Of a DNA stretch of 64,000 nt, positions 46,105 through 54,712 are shown piece by piece; the first letter of the stretch is position 1, and the number at the start of each line of letters is the position of its first letter. Source of the stretch: Paraburkholderia flava (GTDB taxonomy: Bacteria > Pseudomonadota > Gammaproteobacteria > Burkholderiales > Burkholderiaceae); assembly GCF_004359985.1 (NCBI RefSeq), contig NZ_SMRO01000001.1, positions 124,001 to 188,000 on the forward strand. Reading direction: 5' to 3'. The notes below the pieces were generated by a model. It was given only the letters and a program-made list of their open reading frames with translations. It searched no databases and had not been told where the DNA came from. A program made the position numbers and the translations under genes.

Positions 46105-46602
46105 ATGAAGATCACAAAAAACGGCGGGTGGATATTCTGGGCGATGCTCGCATGCGCGGCGTGGACCTCCGCCCAGGCCGCGCCGCTGTCGCTCGACGTG
46201 AAGGGCAAGATCGCGCGCACCAACGATGCGACGCATCAGGTCTTCCATTTCAGCGAAGCCGATCTGCTCGCGCTGCCTGCGCATTCGATCACGACGACCA
46301 CCACGTGGACGCCGAAGTCGACCTTCACCGGTCCGCTGCTCGGCGACATCCTGAAGGCGGTCGGTGCGACCGGCACGCAGGTCGAAATCCACACGCTCGA
46401 CGATTACACGTACACCGTGCCCGTCACCGACGCCGACCACTACGGCGCGATCGTCGCGTACAGCATGAACGGCACGCGGCTGAAGGCCAGCAACTACGGG
46501 CCGCTTTTCCTGATCTATCCGCGCGACGCGTACCCCGAACTGGTGGGTGCATCCGCTGACTCGAAGTTCGTATGGCAGATCAAGTCGCTCATCATCAAAT
46601 GA
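46105..46602 (+). CDS. Periplasmic molybdopterin-binding-fold protein
   Basis: The 165-residue product has a Sec signal peptide (WIFWAMLACAAWTSAQA, cleavage near 26). A sulfite-oxidase-type molybdopterin-binding fold fragment follows (HQVFHFSEADLLALPAHSIT, FTGPLLGDILKAVGA, then YGPLFLIYPRD). It lacks the cysteine that ligates molybdenum in true enzymes, so it may only bind a ligand. The start at 46105 follows AGGAACGG. Its stop overlaps the hybrid kinase start by 4 bases, so it may act as a periplasmic sensing partner of that kinase. Confidence 0.75.
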   Translation: MKITKNGGWIFWAMLACAAWTSAQAAPLSLDVKGKIARTNDATHQVFHFSEADLLALPAHSITTTTTWTPKSTFTGPLLGDILKAVGATGTQVEIHTLDDYTYTVPVTDADHYGAIVAYSMNGTRLKASNYGPLFLIYPRDAYPELVGASADSKFVWQIKSLIIK

Positions 46603-48452
46603 TCCGGCGCCCGTTGCGGCGCCCGCTGTACGTCATCGTGTGGCTTGCGGCGCTCGCTGCGCCGGTGGCCGCGATCGGCTATCTGCTGTACGCGAATCTG
46701 CTCAATCCGCGCGAAACCCAGCAGCTCACGACCACCTACGACGGCTTCTACTGGGATGCCGCGCAGTTGCAGATCGCGTATGCGCGTTTCGAAAACCAGC
46801 TGCTGCTCTACGAGACCGGCGTCGACAACGACTATTCGACGCTGCAGTTGCGGCTGGAAGTCGTGCAGTCGAAGGTCGGTGTGATGACCGCGTCGACGCG
46901 CATGCTCGACAGCCAGAAGGCGCTCGCGCAGCGGCAACTGGAAGAACTGCGTGCGCTCGGCGGCGTGCTGGAGACGATCGGGCCGGACCTCGATGCGTTG
47001 CCGCACGACCCGGAACGCGCGGGCAGCATCATTACGCTGCTGCGCGCGCATTGGGGCGAGGTGAACGATCTCGCGCTGAGCCGGCGCTTCGCCGACGTCG
47101 CGGATCGCGAAGCGCTAAACCATGATTTCATCGTCAAGCGGCGGCTACTGTTCGTCGCAGGGCTGGTGTTGCTGCTGCTGTCGGCGGCGTCGACGGCGTT
47201 GCTCGTACTGAACGGCCGGCGTCGTACGAACCTGATCGGTCAGCAGCATGCGGCGCTCGAAGCCGAGCATCAGGCGAGCCGCGCCGCGCGCGAAGCGAGT
47301 CTCGCGAAGGACGCGTTTCTCGGCATGATCAGTCACGAACTGCGCACGCCGCTGCACGCGATCGTTTCGTCGATCGAACTGCTCGGCTTCAACTTCCATT
47401 CGGAAGCGGACCGCAAGGTGATCCAGCGGCTCGAAACGGCCGCGCGTCATCTCGAAGCGCAGATGAAGGATCTGACCGATTACGCGCGGCTCGGTGCGGG
47501 CAAGCTCGAACTGCGCAACGAAAACGTCGATCCGCGCGAGCTGCTGGCGTCGATTGTCGACGAGCATCAGGCTGCCGCGATCGCAAAGGGACTCACACTC
47601 GACGGCGATGCGCAGGACGTCGCCGCGCTGGTGGATTCCGATCCGCACCGCATCCGCCAGATCGTCAACAACCTCGTGACCAACGCAATCCGCTACACGG
47701 AAAAGGGCGCGGTGCACGTGCGCTTCGCGCTCGATACGGCGAGCGCGCCGGCGATTCTGTCGATCGTCGTCAGCGATACGGGGCCGGGCGTGCCGCATGC
47801 GCAGATTCCGCTGATCTTCAAGGAGTTCACGCAACTCGATTCGTCGCGCTCGCGGCGCTTCGAAGGCGCGGGCATGGGGCTCGCGATCGTGCAGGGACTG
47901 GTGGATCTGTTCGGCGGCACGATCGATATCGACAGCCGGCTCGGCGAGGGCACGACGTTCACCGTGCTGCTGCCGGTCTGGCGCATCGAGCCGCCCGCGC
48001 ACGCGCCGCAGCCGGTCGAGCATCCGCAGCACGGCGATGCACGGCCGCAGGTGCTGGTCGTCGACGATAACGAACTCGTGCGCGAGTCGCTGCGCGAAAT
48101 GCTCGAACACATGCACTGCGATGCGGCGACGGCGGGCAATGCGGACGATGCGCTCGCGTGGCTCGATACGCATCGCTGCGACGTCGTGCTGCTCGATCTG
48201 CATATGCCGGGGCGCGACGGCTATGCGTTCGTCGCGGATTTCAAGGCGCGCAGCGGGCCGGCGGCGGGCGCGCCGGTGATCGCGGTCAGCGCGTATGCGC
48301 CGGACGAATCGGATGAAGCGGGCGGGAAGGGCAACGCGTTCTTCGACAGCCTCGCGAAGCCGTTGCACTACGACGTGCTGCGCGATGCGGTGGAGCGCGC
48401 GCTCGCGCAGCGTCACGCGTTGCCGCGCACGATTGACGCTACGCGTGACTGA
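46599..48452 (+). CDS. Membrane hybrid histidine kinase
   Basis: The start at 46599 is favoured because its ATGA overlaps the stop of the upstream gene; an ATG at 46572 is also in frame. The 617-residue protein has TM1 at about 10-32, a periplasmic helical domain to about 168, and TM2 at about 170-192. Then come HisKA (FLGMISHELRTPLH), the HATPase with NNLVTNAIRYTEKG, DTGPGVP and GAGMGLAIVQGL, and a C-terminal receiver (VLVVDDNELV, VVLLDLHMPGRDG). No HPt domain. The coupled periplasmic protein upstream may tune its input. Signal unknown. Confidence 0.92.
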   Translation: MIRRPLRRPLYVIVWLAALAAPVAAIGYLLYANLLNPRETQQLTTTYDGFYWDAAQLQIAYARFENQLLLYETGVDNDYSTLQLRLEVVQSKVGVMTASTRMLDSQKALAQRQLEELRALGGVLETIGPDLDALPHDPERAGSIITLLRAHWGEVNDLALSRRFADVADREALNHDFIVKRRLLFVAGLVLLLLSAASTALLVLNGRRRTNLIGQQHAALEAEHQASRAAREASLAKDAFLGMISHELRTPLHAIVSSIELLGFNFHSEADRKVIQRLETAARHLEAQMKDLTDYARLGAGKLELRNENVDPRELLASIVDEHQAAAIAKGLTLDGDAQDVAALVDSDPHRIRQIVNNLVTNAIRYTEKGAVHVRFALDTASAPAILSIVVSDTGPGVPHAQIPLIFKEFTQLDSSRSRRFEGAGMGLAIVQGLVDLFGGTIDIDSRLGEGTTFTVLLPVWRIEPPAHAPQPVEHPQHGDARPQVLVVDDNELVRESLREMLEHMHCDAATAGNADDALAWLDTHRCDVVLLDLHMPGRDGYAFVADFKARSGPAAGAPVIAVSAYAPDESDEAGGKGNAFFDSLAKPLHYDVLRDAVERALAQRHALPRTIDATRD

Positions 48453-48470
48453 CGTTAAGCCCGACTGACG

Positions 48471-49325
48471 TTAAGCCCGATTGAGACGCTTCGACAGATC
48501 GGCGACGAGGATCGCCATGCGCGCGGGTTTTTCATAGCACGCGACGTCGTACGTGCGGATCACCGCGCTGATTTCCGATTCGCTCGCCTTGCCGGTCAGC
48601 AGTTCGCCGGTCAGCACGAGGATCGGCGCATCGGGGTTTTCGGACGCGCGCACCGCGCGGATCGCAGCCGCCGCGGTCTGGTTGCCGAACAGCCAGTCGA
48701 TCACGATGCCGTCGAACACCTGGGTCTGCAAGGCGTCGGCGAAGGCGGCGAGGCCGTACAGCGCGAGCGCGGTGAAGCCGCTGTGTTCGAGATAGTCGCG
48801 CAGGTTGTCGGCGGACGACTGGTCGTCGTCGACGACGGCGATCAACGGCTTGTCGGTTTCCGCGCGACGCGGATAGATCTCGATCTTGTGGACTTCGTAC
48901 GCGTTCTGATACAGCGCACCGTCGTGCCGCACGACCCGCCACTGACCGAGCTTCGAATACGCGACGAATTCGGGGCGGCTGCCCGGTTCGAGCGCGGCGC
49001 CGACCCACGCGGTACAGGCCATCTCGATCGCGCCGACCGAAAACACCGCTTCCTGCGCGATCGCGCCGACCATGCCGGGATCGAGCGACTGCGCGCCGAA
49101 CAGCTGCGCGGCGGGCTCGCCGAATACTTCGGCGACCTTCTTGATCTGCGACAGCGTCCACGGGCTGTTGCCGCGCAGCTTGCGATGCCCCTGCGAAAAA
49201 CTGAGGTCGAGAATGCGGCAGAGTTCGGTGGTCTGCTGGCGTTTGCCGATGCCGTGCCGGCTCATCAACTCGCGCACGCGCTCGGCGACCGCGAGGGAGT
49301 CGGGTGAGGTTGCTTCGTTGGCCAT
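48471..49325 (-). CDS. BetR-domain/receiver regulator with reversed domain order
   Basis: The 284-residue protein has an N-terminal BetR helix-turn-helix (VRELMSRHGIGKRQQTTELC, then LSFSQGHRKLRGNSPWTLSQ) and an undefined middle. The C-terminal receiver has IAVVDDD, the phospho-acceptor Asp in IVIDWLFGN, LTGE and YEKPAR. Output-first order is the reverse of ordinary response regulators. The start at 49325 (ATG) fits the BetR domain; the frame is open 126 bases further. It converges with the hybrid kinase across an 18-bp gap, which makes it a plausible phosphotransfer partner. Confidence 0.82.
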   Translation of the reverse strand: MANEATSPDSLAVAERVRELMSRHGIGKRQQTTELCRILDLSFSQGHRKLRGNSPWTLSQIKKVAEVFGEPAAQLFGAQSLDPGMVGAIAQEAVFSVGAIEMACTAWVGAALEPGSRPEFVAYSKLGQWRVVRHDGALYQNAYEVHKIEIYPRRAETDKPLIAVVDDDQSSADNLRDYLEHSGFTALALYGLAAFADALQTQVFDGIVIDWLFGNQTAAAAIRAVRASENPDAPILVLTGELLTGKASESEISAVIRTYDVACYEKPARMAILVADLSKRLNRA

Positions 49326-49838
49326 GCTGCGAAAAATGCCCGTCGATGTAAAAAGGGTAGCCGATGAGCCGCTCGAGACGGAGCCGCTCGGGACAGAGCG
49401 ATACCGATTTCCGGCACCTGCGGGTCCCGGCGGACAGCAAATGTACCGCAAAAATATGGCTTGTTGCGGCTTTTTGGTGCGTTGGTAGGGGGTTCCCCGC
49501 CCGGGTTTTCACCCTGCATGATCGGGTAGGGAAAAAAGACCGCCAACATTTCGCCATGTGAAAACGTCGGCGGCCTGCCCAGCGCCGGAATTCCCAAAGC
49601 CTGAGAACGCGCCGCGTAGCGCACCGTCGATTTCCCTGAAACCCCTGCCCAGGCAATCTTGTGCCGGCTTTTTCGGCCGCCGCCGCTCCCCGCAAAATCT
49701 GGTTGCAAGTTGATACTTCATCAACTACCATCCGATCAGTTGTTTTTTGAAACTAGTTGCCTCGGCGGCGGGGGCCATCGCGCAGTCCTGATCGATGGCT
49801 ATCCCGGTTCGTTAAACATGAACTTTGAAGAGTGAATA
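49326..49838. other. Intergenic region upstream of the DHA2 pump
   Basis: These 513 bases separate the BetR-receiver gene from the efflux pump and hold the divergent promoters. They include the AGTT...AACT dyad at 49708-49726 and a GC-poor stretch after it. No coding sequence is convincing. A weak TTGCAA (49703-49708) and TACCAT (49726-49731) pair with a 17-base spacer could be the pump promoter, with the dyad in its spacer. Confidence 0.5.
49708..49726. promoter_or_regulatory. AGTT...AACT palindrome upstream of the efflux pump (candidate HxlR site)
   Basis: AGTTGATACTTCATCAACT is a 7-5-7 perfect inverted repeat, 113 bp before the pump start. Its ends AGTT/AACT are shared with the dyads at 52272 and 53456 in front of the HxlR gene and the ferredoxin operon. 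Probable operator for the HxlR regulator. Confidence 0.55.
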
Positions 49839-51377
49839 ATGGATATCTCCTATGCCCGCTCTGGTCGAAATACGATCGCGCTGACTGCGATCTGCCTTGC
49901 CCAGCTGATGTTCGCGCTGGAAATTTCGAGCGTCCCCGTGATCTTGCCCACGCTCGAAAAACTGCTGCACGCGGACTTCCGCGACGTTCAATGGATCATG
50001 AACGCGTACACCATCGCGTGTACCACGGTGTTGATGGCCGCCGGCACGCTGGCGGACCGGTATGGCAGAAAGCGTCTTTTTATCGGTGCGCTGGTGGTGT
50101 TCGGGATTGCATCGCTGATCTGCGGGCTCACTGAAAGCGCACCGCTGTTGATCGCTGCGCGCTTCGTGCAGGGGATGGGCGGCGGCGCGATGTTCATCTG
50201 CCTGATCGCGGTGCTGTCGACGCAGTTCAAGGAAGGCCCGGAACGCGTGAAAGCGTTCGGCATCTGGGGGATCTTCCTCGGCTTCGGTCTCGGCTTCGGG
50301 CCGATCATCGGCGGTGTGATCGCGAAACTGGCCGGCTGGCAGTGGGTGTTCCTCGTCCACGTGCCGCTCGCGCTGGTCACGTTCTTCCTCGCAATCAACA
50401 GTGTCGAAGAATCGAACGACCCCGACGCGAAGAAGCTCGACTTCCTCGGCATGATCACGCTGTCGCTTGCGGTGTTCGGCCTGTCGTACTACATCACGCA
50501 GGGTTCGGCGATTGGCTTCGGAAGTCCCACCGGGCTCCTGATCATTGCCGCGACGATCGTCGTGTTCATCGTGTTCATCGTGGTCGAGCGGCTTAACTCG
50601 CATCCGATGTTCGACTTCTCGGTGTTCGGCATCCGGAAGTTTTCCGGCGCGATCATGGGCTCGATCGGGATGAACTTCAGCTTCTGGCCGTTCATCATCT
50701 TTCTGCCGATCTACTACCAGAGTGCACTGCACTACGACATCCTGTCAGCCGGTCTTTCGCTGCTCGCCTACACGCTGCCGACGCTGGTGATGCCGCCGCT
50801 TGCCGAACGTCTGTCGCATCGGTATCAGCCGGGTGTCGTGATTCCGCTGGGCATGTTCACGATTGGTCTGGGTTTCATCCTGATGCGTTTCGGTGCGAGC
50901 GCCGAACACGCAAGCGGCTTCACGATGCTGCCGGGTTCGCTGATTGCCGGTATCGGTCTGGGTCTGACGAACACGCCGACCACCAACACGACGACAGGCT
51001 CGGTCCCGCCGAATCGTGCGGGTATGGCATCGGGGATGGACATCAGCGCACGGTTGATCAGCCTCGCGATCAACATCGCCGTGATGGGCTCCGTGCTCGT
51101 GGCCGGGATTGCCGCGTACCTGAAGAACGCGCTGCCGCAAACGTTCGACGATGCACAACGTCTCGCGGTCGCCGAACACATCGCGTCGGGCAGCATCGAT
51201 TCGCTCGCCGAACGTTTCCCGGCACTGCTGCATGTCGACGCGCTCGATGCGACGGTGCAGTCCGCGCTGGTGCATGGGTTCGGCTGGGTGATGCTGTACG
51301 GCGGGCTCGGTGTGTGGGTGCTGGGTGCGATCAGCCTCGTGATTTTCGGTCGGCAGAAGGCGGCGCAGTTCGCGTAA
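49839..51377 (+). CDS. DHA2-family (EmrB/QacA-type) MFS efflux transporter
   Basis: The 512-residue protein is predicted to have 14 membrane helices. It carries MFS motif A (GTLADRYGRKRLF near 66), the family's VQGMGGGAMF segment and DHA2-type GSVPPNRAGMASGM near 390. It probably exports a small molecule by proton antiport. It is the first gene of the block leading to the HxlR regulator and biosynthetic genes, so it may secrete or give self-resistance to the cluster product. Confidence 0.9.
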   Translation: MDISYARSGRNTIALTAICLAQLMFALEISSVPVILPTLEKLLHADFRDVQWIMNAYTIACTTVLMAAGTLADRYGRKRLFIGALVVFGIASLICGLTESAPLLIAARFVQGMGGGAMFICLIAVLSTQFKEGPERVKAFGIWGIFLGFGLGFGPIIGGVIAKLAGWQWVFLVHVPLALVTFFLAINSVEESNDPDAKKLDFLGMITLSLAVFGLSYYITQGSAIGFGSPTGLLIIAATIVVFIVFIVVERLNSHPMFDFSVFGIRKFSGAIMGSIGMNFSFWPFIIFLPIYYQSALHYDILSAGLSLLAYTLPTLVMPPLAERLSHRYQPGVVIPLGMFTIGLGFILMRFGASAEHASGFTMLPGSLIAGIGLGLTNTPTTNTTTGSVPPNRAGMASGMDISARLISLAINIAVMGSVLVAGIAAYLKNALPQTFDDAQRLAVAEHIASGSIDSLAERFPALLHVDALDATVQSALVHGFGWVMLYGGLGVWVLGAISLVIFGRQKAAQFA

Positions 51378-51483
51378 TTGCAGCCGGCACGTTTCTGCGA
51401 TTTCTGCGATCGGCATGACTGCGGACCCTGCGGGCCCGGTCATGCCGACGCGACATTCAAACCTCGATCTGATGGAGCGTCTG

Positions 51484-52203
51484 ATGGACGATCTTCTGCA
51501 GAAAGTTCTGGATGCATACGGCGGCCTCGACCGCTGGAATTCGTTTTCGACACTGGCGGTGAAGAGCGCGACCGGTGGCCGCTTCTGGACGTCGAAAGGC
51601 ATTCCGGAAAATCACGGATGGGGCAACGTCACGATCGACACGGCGCAGGAACGCACGAGCATCGCGCCGTACGATGCGCCGAATCACAAGATGACGTTTG
51701 TCCCCGAGCGCGTGGTGATCGAGAACACCGACCGGCAGATCGTCGGCGAACTCGTCGATCCGCGCGCCGCATTCGCGGGCTACGGACTGTACGCGTACTG
51801 GGACGTGCTGCATCAGGCGTATTTCAACGGCTACGCGTTGTGGACGTACCTCGCGACTCCGTTTCTGCTCGCGCGCGACGGCGTCGAGGTCAAGGAAATC
51901 GCGCCGTGGTACGAAGACGGCGAAGTGTGGCGCGTGCTGAACGTGGTGCTGCCTACGGGTATCGCGAGTCATAGCGCGGAACAGCAGTTCTATTTCGGTC
52001 CCGACTATCTGCTGCGTCGTCAGGACTACCACCTGGAATTGTCCGGCGGCGCGCGCGTCGCGCACTATGTGTCGGACTTCGTCGACGTGCAGGGGCTGCG
52101 TTTTCCGACGCGGCGGCGTGCGTATCACCGCGGCGTCGATGGGCAGCCCGATCGCAACCAGCTGCTCGTGTGGATCCGGTTCACCGATTTCAAGCTCAAC
52201 TGA
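51484..52203 (+). CDS. Protein of unknown function, possibly a beta-barrel binding protein
   Basis: The ATG at 51484 follows GGAG by 6 bases; ATGs at 51415, 51442 and 51472 are in the same frame. The 239-residue product has an N-terminal helix (LLQKVLDAYGGLDRWNSF). The rest is alternating beta strands rich in Tyr, Phe and Trp (VWRVLNVVLPTG, LRFPTRRRAYHRG) and ends FTDFKLN. It resembles LolA/lipocalin-like or polyketide-cyclase-like barrels in outline only. No signal peptide. It lies 106 bp after the pump gene, same strand. I do not recognise the family. Confidence 0.6.
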   Translation: MDDLLQKVLDAYGGLDRWNSFSTLAVKSATGGRFWTSKGIPENHGWGNVTIDTAQERTSIAPYDAPNHKMTFVPERVVIENTDRQIVGELVDPRAAFAGYGLYAYWDVLHQAYFNGYALWTYLATPFLLARDGVEVKEIAPWYEDGEVWRVLNVVLPTGIASHSAEQQFYFGPDYLLRRQDYHLELSGGARVAHYVSDFVDVQGLRFPTRRRAYHRGVDGQPDRNQLLVWIRFTDFKLN

Positions 52204-52253
52204 GCGGCGTGCCGTATATGGCGAGGCCCTTGTGCACGCAGATAACAGGGGTT

Positions 52254-52288
52254 TTGTCCTGGATCGCAAGAAGTTTTATAATAGAACT
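52254..52288 (+). promoter_or_regulatory. Promoter and overlapping AGTT...AACT operator of the HxlR gene
   Basis: TTGTCC (52254-52259) and TATAAT (52277-52282) are spaced by exactly 17 bases, giving a good sigma-70 promoter. The -10 box lies inside AGTTTTATAATAGAACT (52272-52288), an 8-1-8 dyad with one mismatch. A protein bound there would block RNA polymerase, which fits auto-repression by HxlR. The leader to the chosen start (52455) is about 165 nt. Confidence 0.65.
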
Positions 52289-52454
52289 ACTTGCTCCGCA
52301 GTTTGTGTGATTCCGAATCGCTAGAGGTTGCGGTGCATTCGTGGCCCGATGCCTTGATGAAGATCGAGTATTGGTGTTCGACGGATATGTCGGTGCGATG
52401 TATTCGGTCGAAGATGGCTGGGCCAGTGTGTTGTGCGAAAACTGGAGAGCCGCC

Positions 52455-52958
52455 ATGGTGAAGCGAACAAGCCACAAAGGGATGCCCTGTCCGATAGCGC
52501 GGCCTCTCGATGCGATCGGCGACTGGTGGTCTCTGCTGATCGTTCGCGACGCTTTCGACGGCCTCGAGCGTTTCGGTGAATTCCAGAAGAATCTCGGTCT
52601 CGCGAAGAACATCCTCACTACGCGCCTTCGCAATCTGGTCGAGCACGGCATCATGACCACCGCGCCGGCGTCCGACGGCAGCGCCTATCAAAAGTATGTA
52701 TTGACCGAGAAGGGGCAGGGACTCTTCCCGCTTCTGGTCGCGCTGCGGCAATGGGGCGAAGAGTATTTCTTCGAGCCGCGCGAACTGCAGGTCTGTCTGG
52801 TCGATCGCGAGCAGGGTCTGCCCGTCAAGCGACTCGAACTTCGTTCGCAGGACGGACGTCTGCTCGGTCCTGCCGATACGGTCCTCAAGCAGATCGAGTA
52901 TGACGATAACGACGGGCACGACGAACACGATACGTGCGAACACGTGCAGGGCAAATAA
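52455..52958 (+). CDS. HxlR-family transcriptional regulator
   Basis: The start at 52455 follows GGAGAG by about 5 bases and gives a normal N-terminus; the frame is open to 52341. The 167-residue protein has the HxlR signature: CPIARPLDAIGDWWSLLIVR, FGEFQKNLGLAKNILTTRL and a wing YVLTEKG. The conserved Cys in CPI can act as a redox or electrophile sensor in this family. The last 50 residues are an Asp/His-rich extension. A dyad over its own promoter, and similar dyads before the pump and ferredoxin genes, suggest it controls the whole cluster. Confidence 0.88.
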   Translation: MVKRTSHKGMPCPIARPLDAIGDWWSLLIVRDAFDGLERFGEFQKNLGLAKNILTTRLRNLVEHGIMTTAPASDGSAYQKYVLTEKGQGLFPLLVALRQWGEEYFFEPRELQVCLVDREQGLPVKRLELRSQDGRLLGPADTVLKQIEYDDNDGHDEHDTCEHVQGK

Positions 52959-53580
52959 CCAGAGAGTGCGCGGTTCGATTCGTTCGCTCCTTCCGGACGG
53001 CGCGCTGAAATAGCAGTGAGGGTCGGGGCATCGGCCCGGCAATCGCACACGGTCGGCTGGCTCGCGCAGCTGCAACGCGTCGCGCCGGCAGCATCCGCTA
53101 CTCCATATTCCCGCTCCACCCGGTTCCATTTCAGTTCCGCATCCGTGACCGGCCGGCATCGGCCGTCCAATGCAGCACGATATACGGCGTATTTGCATCC
53201 GCGATTTACATATAACTCATTTTGCATATCCATCATTTCTACGAAACGCGAATATGTTGAAAAGCGCAGATTGCGCTAACGTCTTTCTGTCAGAGTCGAA
53301 TTATGTCGATCGAATACTGGAAAATGCTTATTGGGTAAATCTCGTTATTTAAACAGAAAGTTACGGTAAGTAATTAAAACCACTGCATTCGTATGACGAA
53401 AGTATCAAACGAAGATCAATATCTTCTGGGCGACACAAAAAATATTCCGTGGTGAAGTTGCAAATTGCAACTGTACGTTATATAGTGAATCTAAACGATT
53501 TAAAGCACCTGCCGCGTTTTGTCCTGCGCGCGTAAACGAGTGCGTCCCAGCAAGTAACGCTAACTGGTTTGGAGTAGTCC
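52959..53580. other. AT-rich leader region of the biosynthetic operon
   Basis: These 622 bases carry the promoter and operator of the ferredoxin operon. From about 53180 onward GC falls sharply, with runs such as ATTTACATATAACTCATTTTG. No coding sequence is convincing, on either strand. The composition break suggests foreign origin or a long regulatory leader; the site itself is annotated separately. Confidence 0.55.
53456..53486 (+). promoter_or_regulatory. Promoter and overlapping AGTT...AACT operator of the ferredoxin/biosynthetic operon
   Basis: TTGCAA (53458-53463) and TATAGT (53481-53486) are spaced by 17 bases. The -35 box lies inside AGTTGCAAATTGCAACT (53456-53472), a perfect 8-1-8 palindrome. 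It shares AGTT/AACT ends with the dyads at 49708 and 52272. The predicted transcript start is near 53493, leaving a leader of about 88 nt before the ferredoxin start. Confidence 0.65.
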
Positions 53581-53880
53581 ATGCATACCGTGACGCTTAT
53601 GCCTCAGGGTGTAGAGGTATTATTGTCTGCCGGAAGCTCTCTGGTCGAACTTGAATTCGAATTATATGACCAGGAGTCGATTCCATTTGGCTGCAAGGTG
53701 GGAGCCTGTGGCGCCTGTGTTATTCAGGTGCTCGATGGTATTAATCACCTCGGCAGTAAAGGAAGCGACGAAAAAGATTTTCTCGAAACGCTCGGATATG
53801 CAGGGGATGCATTCAGACTCGCATGTCAATGCAGTGTCAACGGCGCAGTAACCATTAAAACAGCGACGCCTGTTAATTAG
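53581..53880 (+). CDS. 2Fe-2S ferredoxin
   Basis: The 99-residue plant-type ferredoxin has its cluster cysteines in FGCKVGACGACVIQ (Cx4Cx2C), with the fourth in LACQCSVNG about 35 residues on. GGAG lies 6 bases before the ATG. It is the first gene of the operon, 56 bp before the first di-iron enzyme, to which it probably supplies electrons. Codon use is more AT-rich than in later genes (for example runs of TTA, ATT, AAA), suggesting a different origin. Cytosolic. Confidence 0.92.
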   Translation: MHTVTLMPQGVEVLLSAGSSLVELEFELYDQESIPFGCKVGACGACVIQVLDGINHLGSKGSDEKDFLETLGYAGDAFRLACQCSVNGAVTIKTATPVN

Positions 53881-53936
53881 GTAGTCGCTGCGCAGGTCCT
53901 CGCGTAGTAAATCATGGCTAACTTAAGGAGTTTGTT

Positions 53937-54689
53937 ATGAAGAACCGGGTTAAAAACGTCGGTCTGGGTAATCGTACGCCTTTTATCAACGCAAAGAGAT
54001 CGGTCGAATTGCGGCAGGAAATCGATTCGATTATCGATGTGCAGATCGAGAACTGGTACGAGACCGTGCCGTATGCGGCGCACCTCGAAGGCAAGGACAT
54101 CAATTCCGACTACTACCAGCGTCATCTGATCGAAACCGCGTGGCGCATCCGCATGCTGCGCGTGTCGGAATCGAAGACGCTGGCCGAGGTCGCGAAGCAG
54201 AGCCCTGAAGCCGCACAGATCTGGGCGAACTACGAGCGCGAAGAGATGCTGCACGACGAGCTGTTCATACAGGACCTCGAACGTGCCGGCGTGACGCGCG
54301 AACAGTTTCTCGCGACCGAACCGTATCTGTCGACCAAGCTGCTGACCGGCTACTTCTCGTACCTGCTCGACCACGAAGGTCCGCTCGGCGTGATCGCCTA
54401 TTCGTACCTCGTCGAGTACGTGAACGTGAAGCTCGAGCCGCGCAAGCTGAAGGCGCTGAAGGACTCGGTGGGCGAGACCAACATCACCGGCCAGATCGCG
54501 CATTCGCACACGGACATTAACGACGATCACCCCGGTGAAGTCTGGGCCGCGATCCGTCATCTGCTGCGCAGCGAAGACGAAGTCGAAGCGCTCAAGCACT
54601 ACCTGCATGAGCATCAGACCGTGCTGGCGCTGTACTTCAAGGAACTCTACGAAGACAAGATCGGGTCGAGCCTGAAGGCCGCGGCCTGA
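53937..54689 (+). CDS. Haem-oxygenase-like di-iron oxidase/oxygenase (HDO superfamily)
   Basis: The 250-residue all-helical protein has metal ligands that can be placed at UndA-type spacing: E103 and H106 (REEMLHDEL), E160 (LVEYVN), H191 and H198 (HTDINDDHPG). The position of the usual fourth-helix Asp reads N195, flanked by D193, D196 and D197, so one ligand may shift. Such enzymes carry out N-oxygenation, oxidative decarboxylation or C-C cleavage of small amino-acid-like substrates using two irons and O2. It lies just after the ferredoxin. GGAG is 6 bases before the ATG. The exact reaction is unknown. Confidence 0.78.
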   Translation: MKNRVKNVGLGNRTPFINAKRSVELRQEIDSIIDVQIENWYETVPYAAHLEGKDINSDYYQRHLIETAWRIRMLRVSESKTLAEVAKQSPEAAQIWANYEREEMLHDELFIQDLERAGVTREQFLATEPYLSTKLLTGYFSYLLDHEGPLGVIAYSYLVEYVNVKLEPRKLKALKDSVGETNITGQIAHSHTDINDDHPGEVWAAIRHLLRSEDEVEALKHYLHEHQTVLALYFKELYEDKIGSSLKAAA

Positions 54690-54712
54690 ACCTTGTGAGA
54701 GGAGACAAAGCG

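Noticed and set aside
52688..53236. A minus-strand frame spanning the HxlR 3' end and the following gap.
   Set aside because: It overlaps the real HxlR gene, and its unique part is Arg/Cys-rich with no family resemblance.
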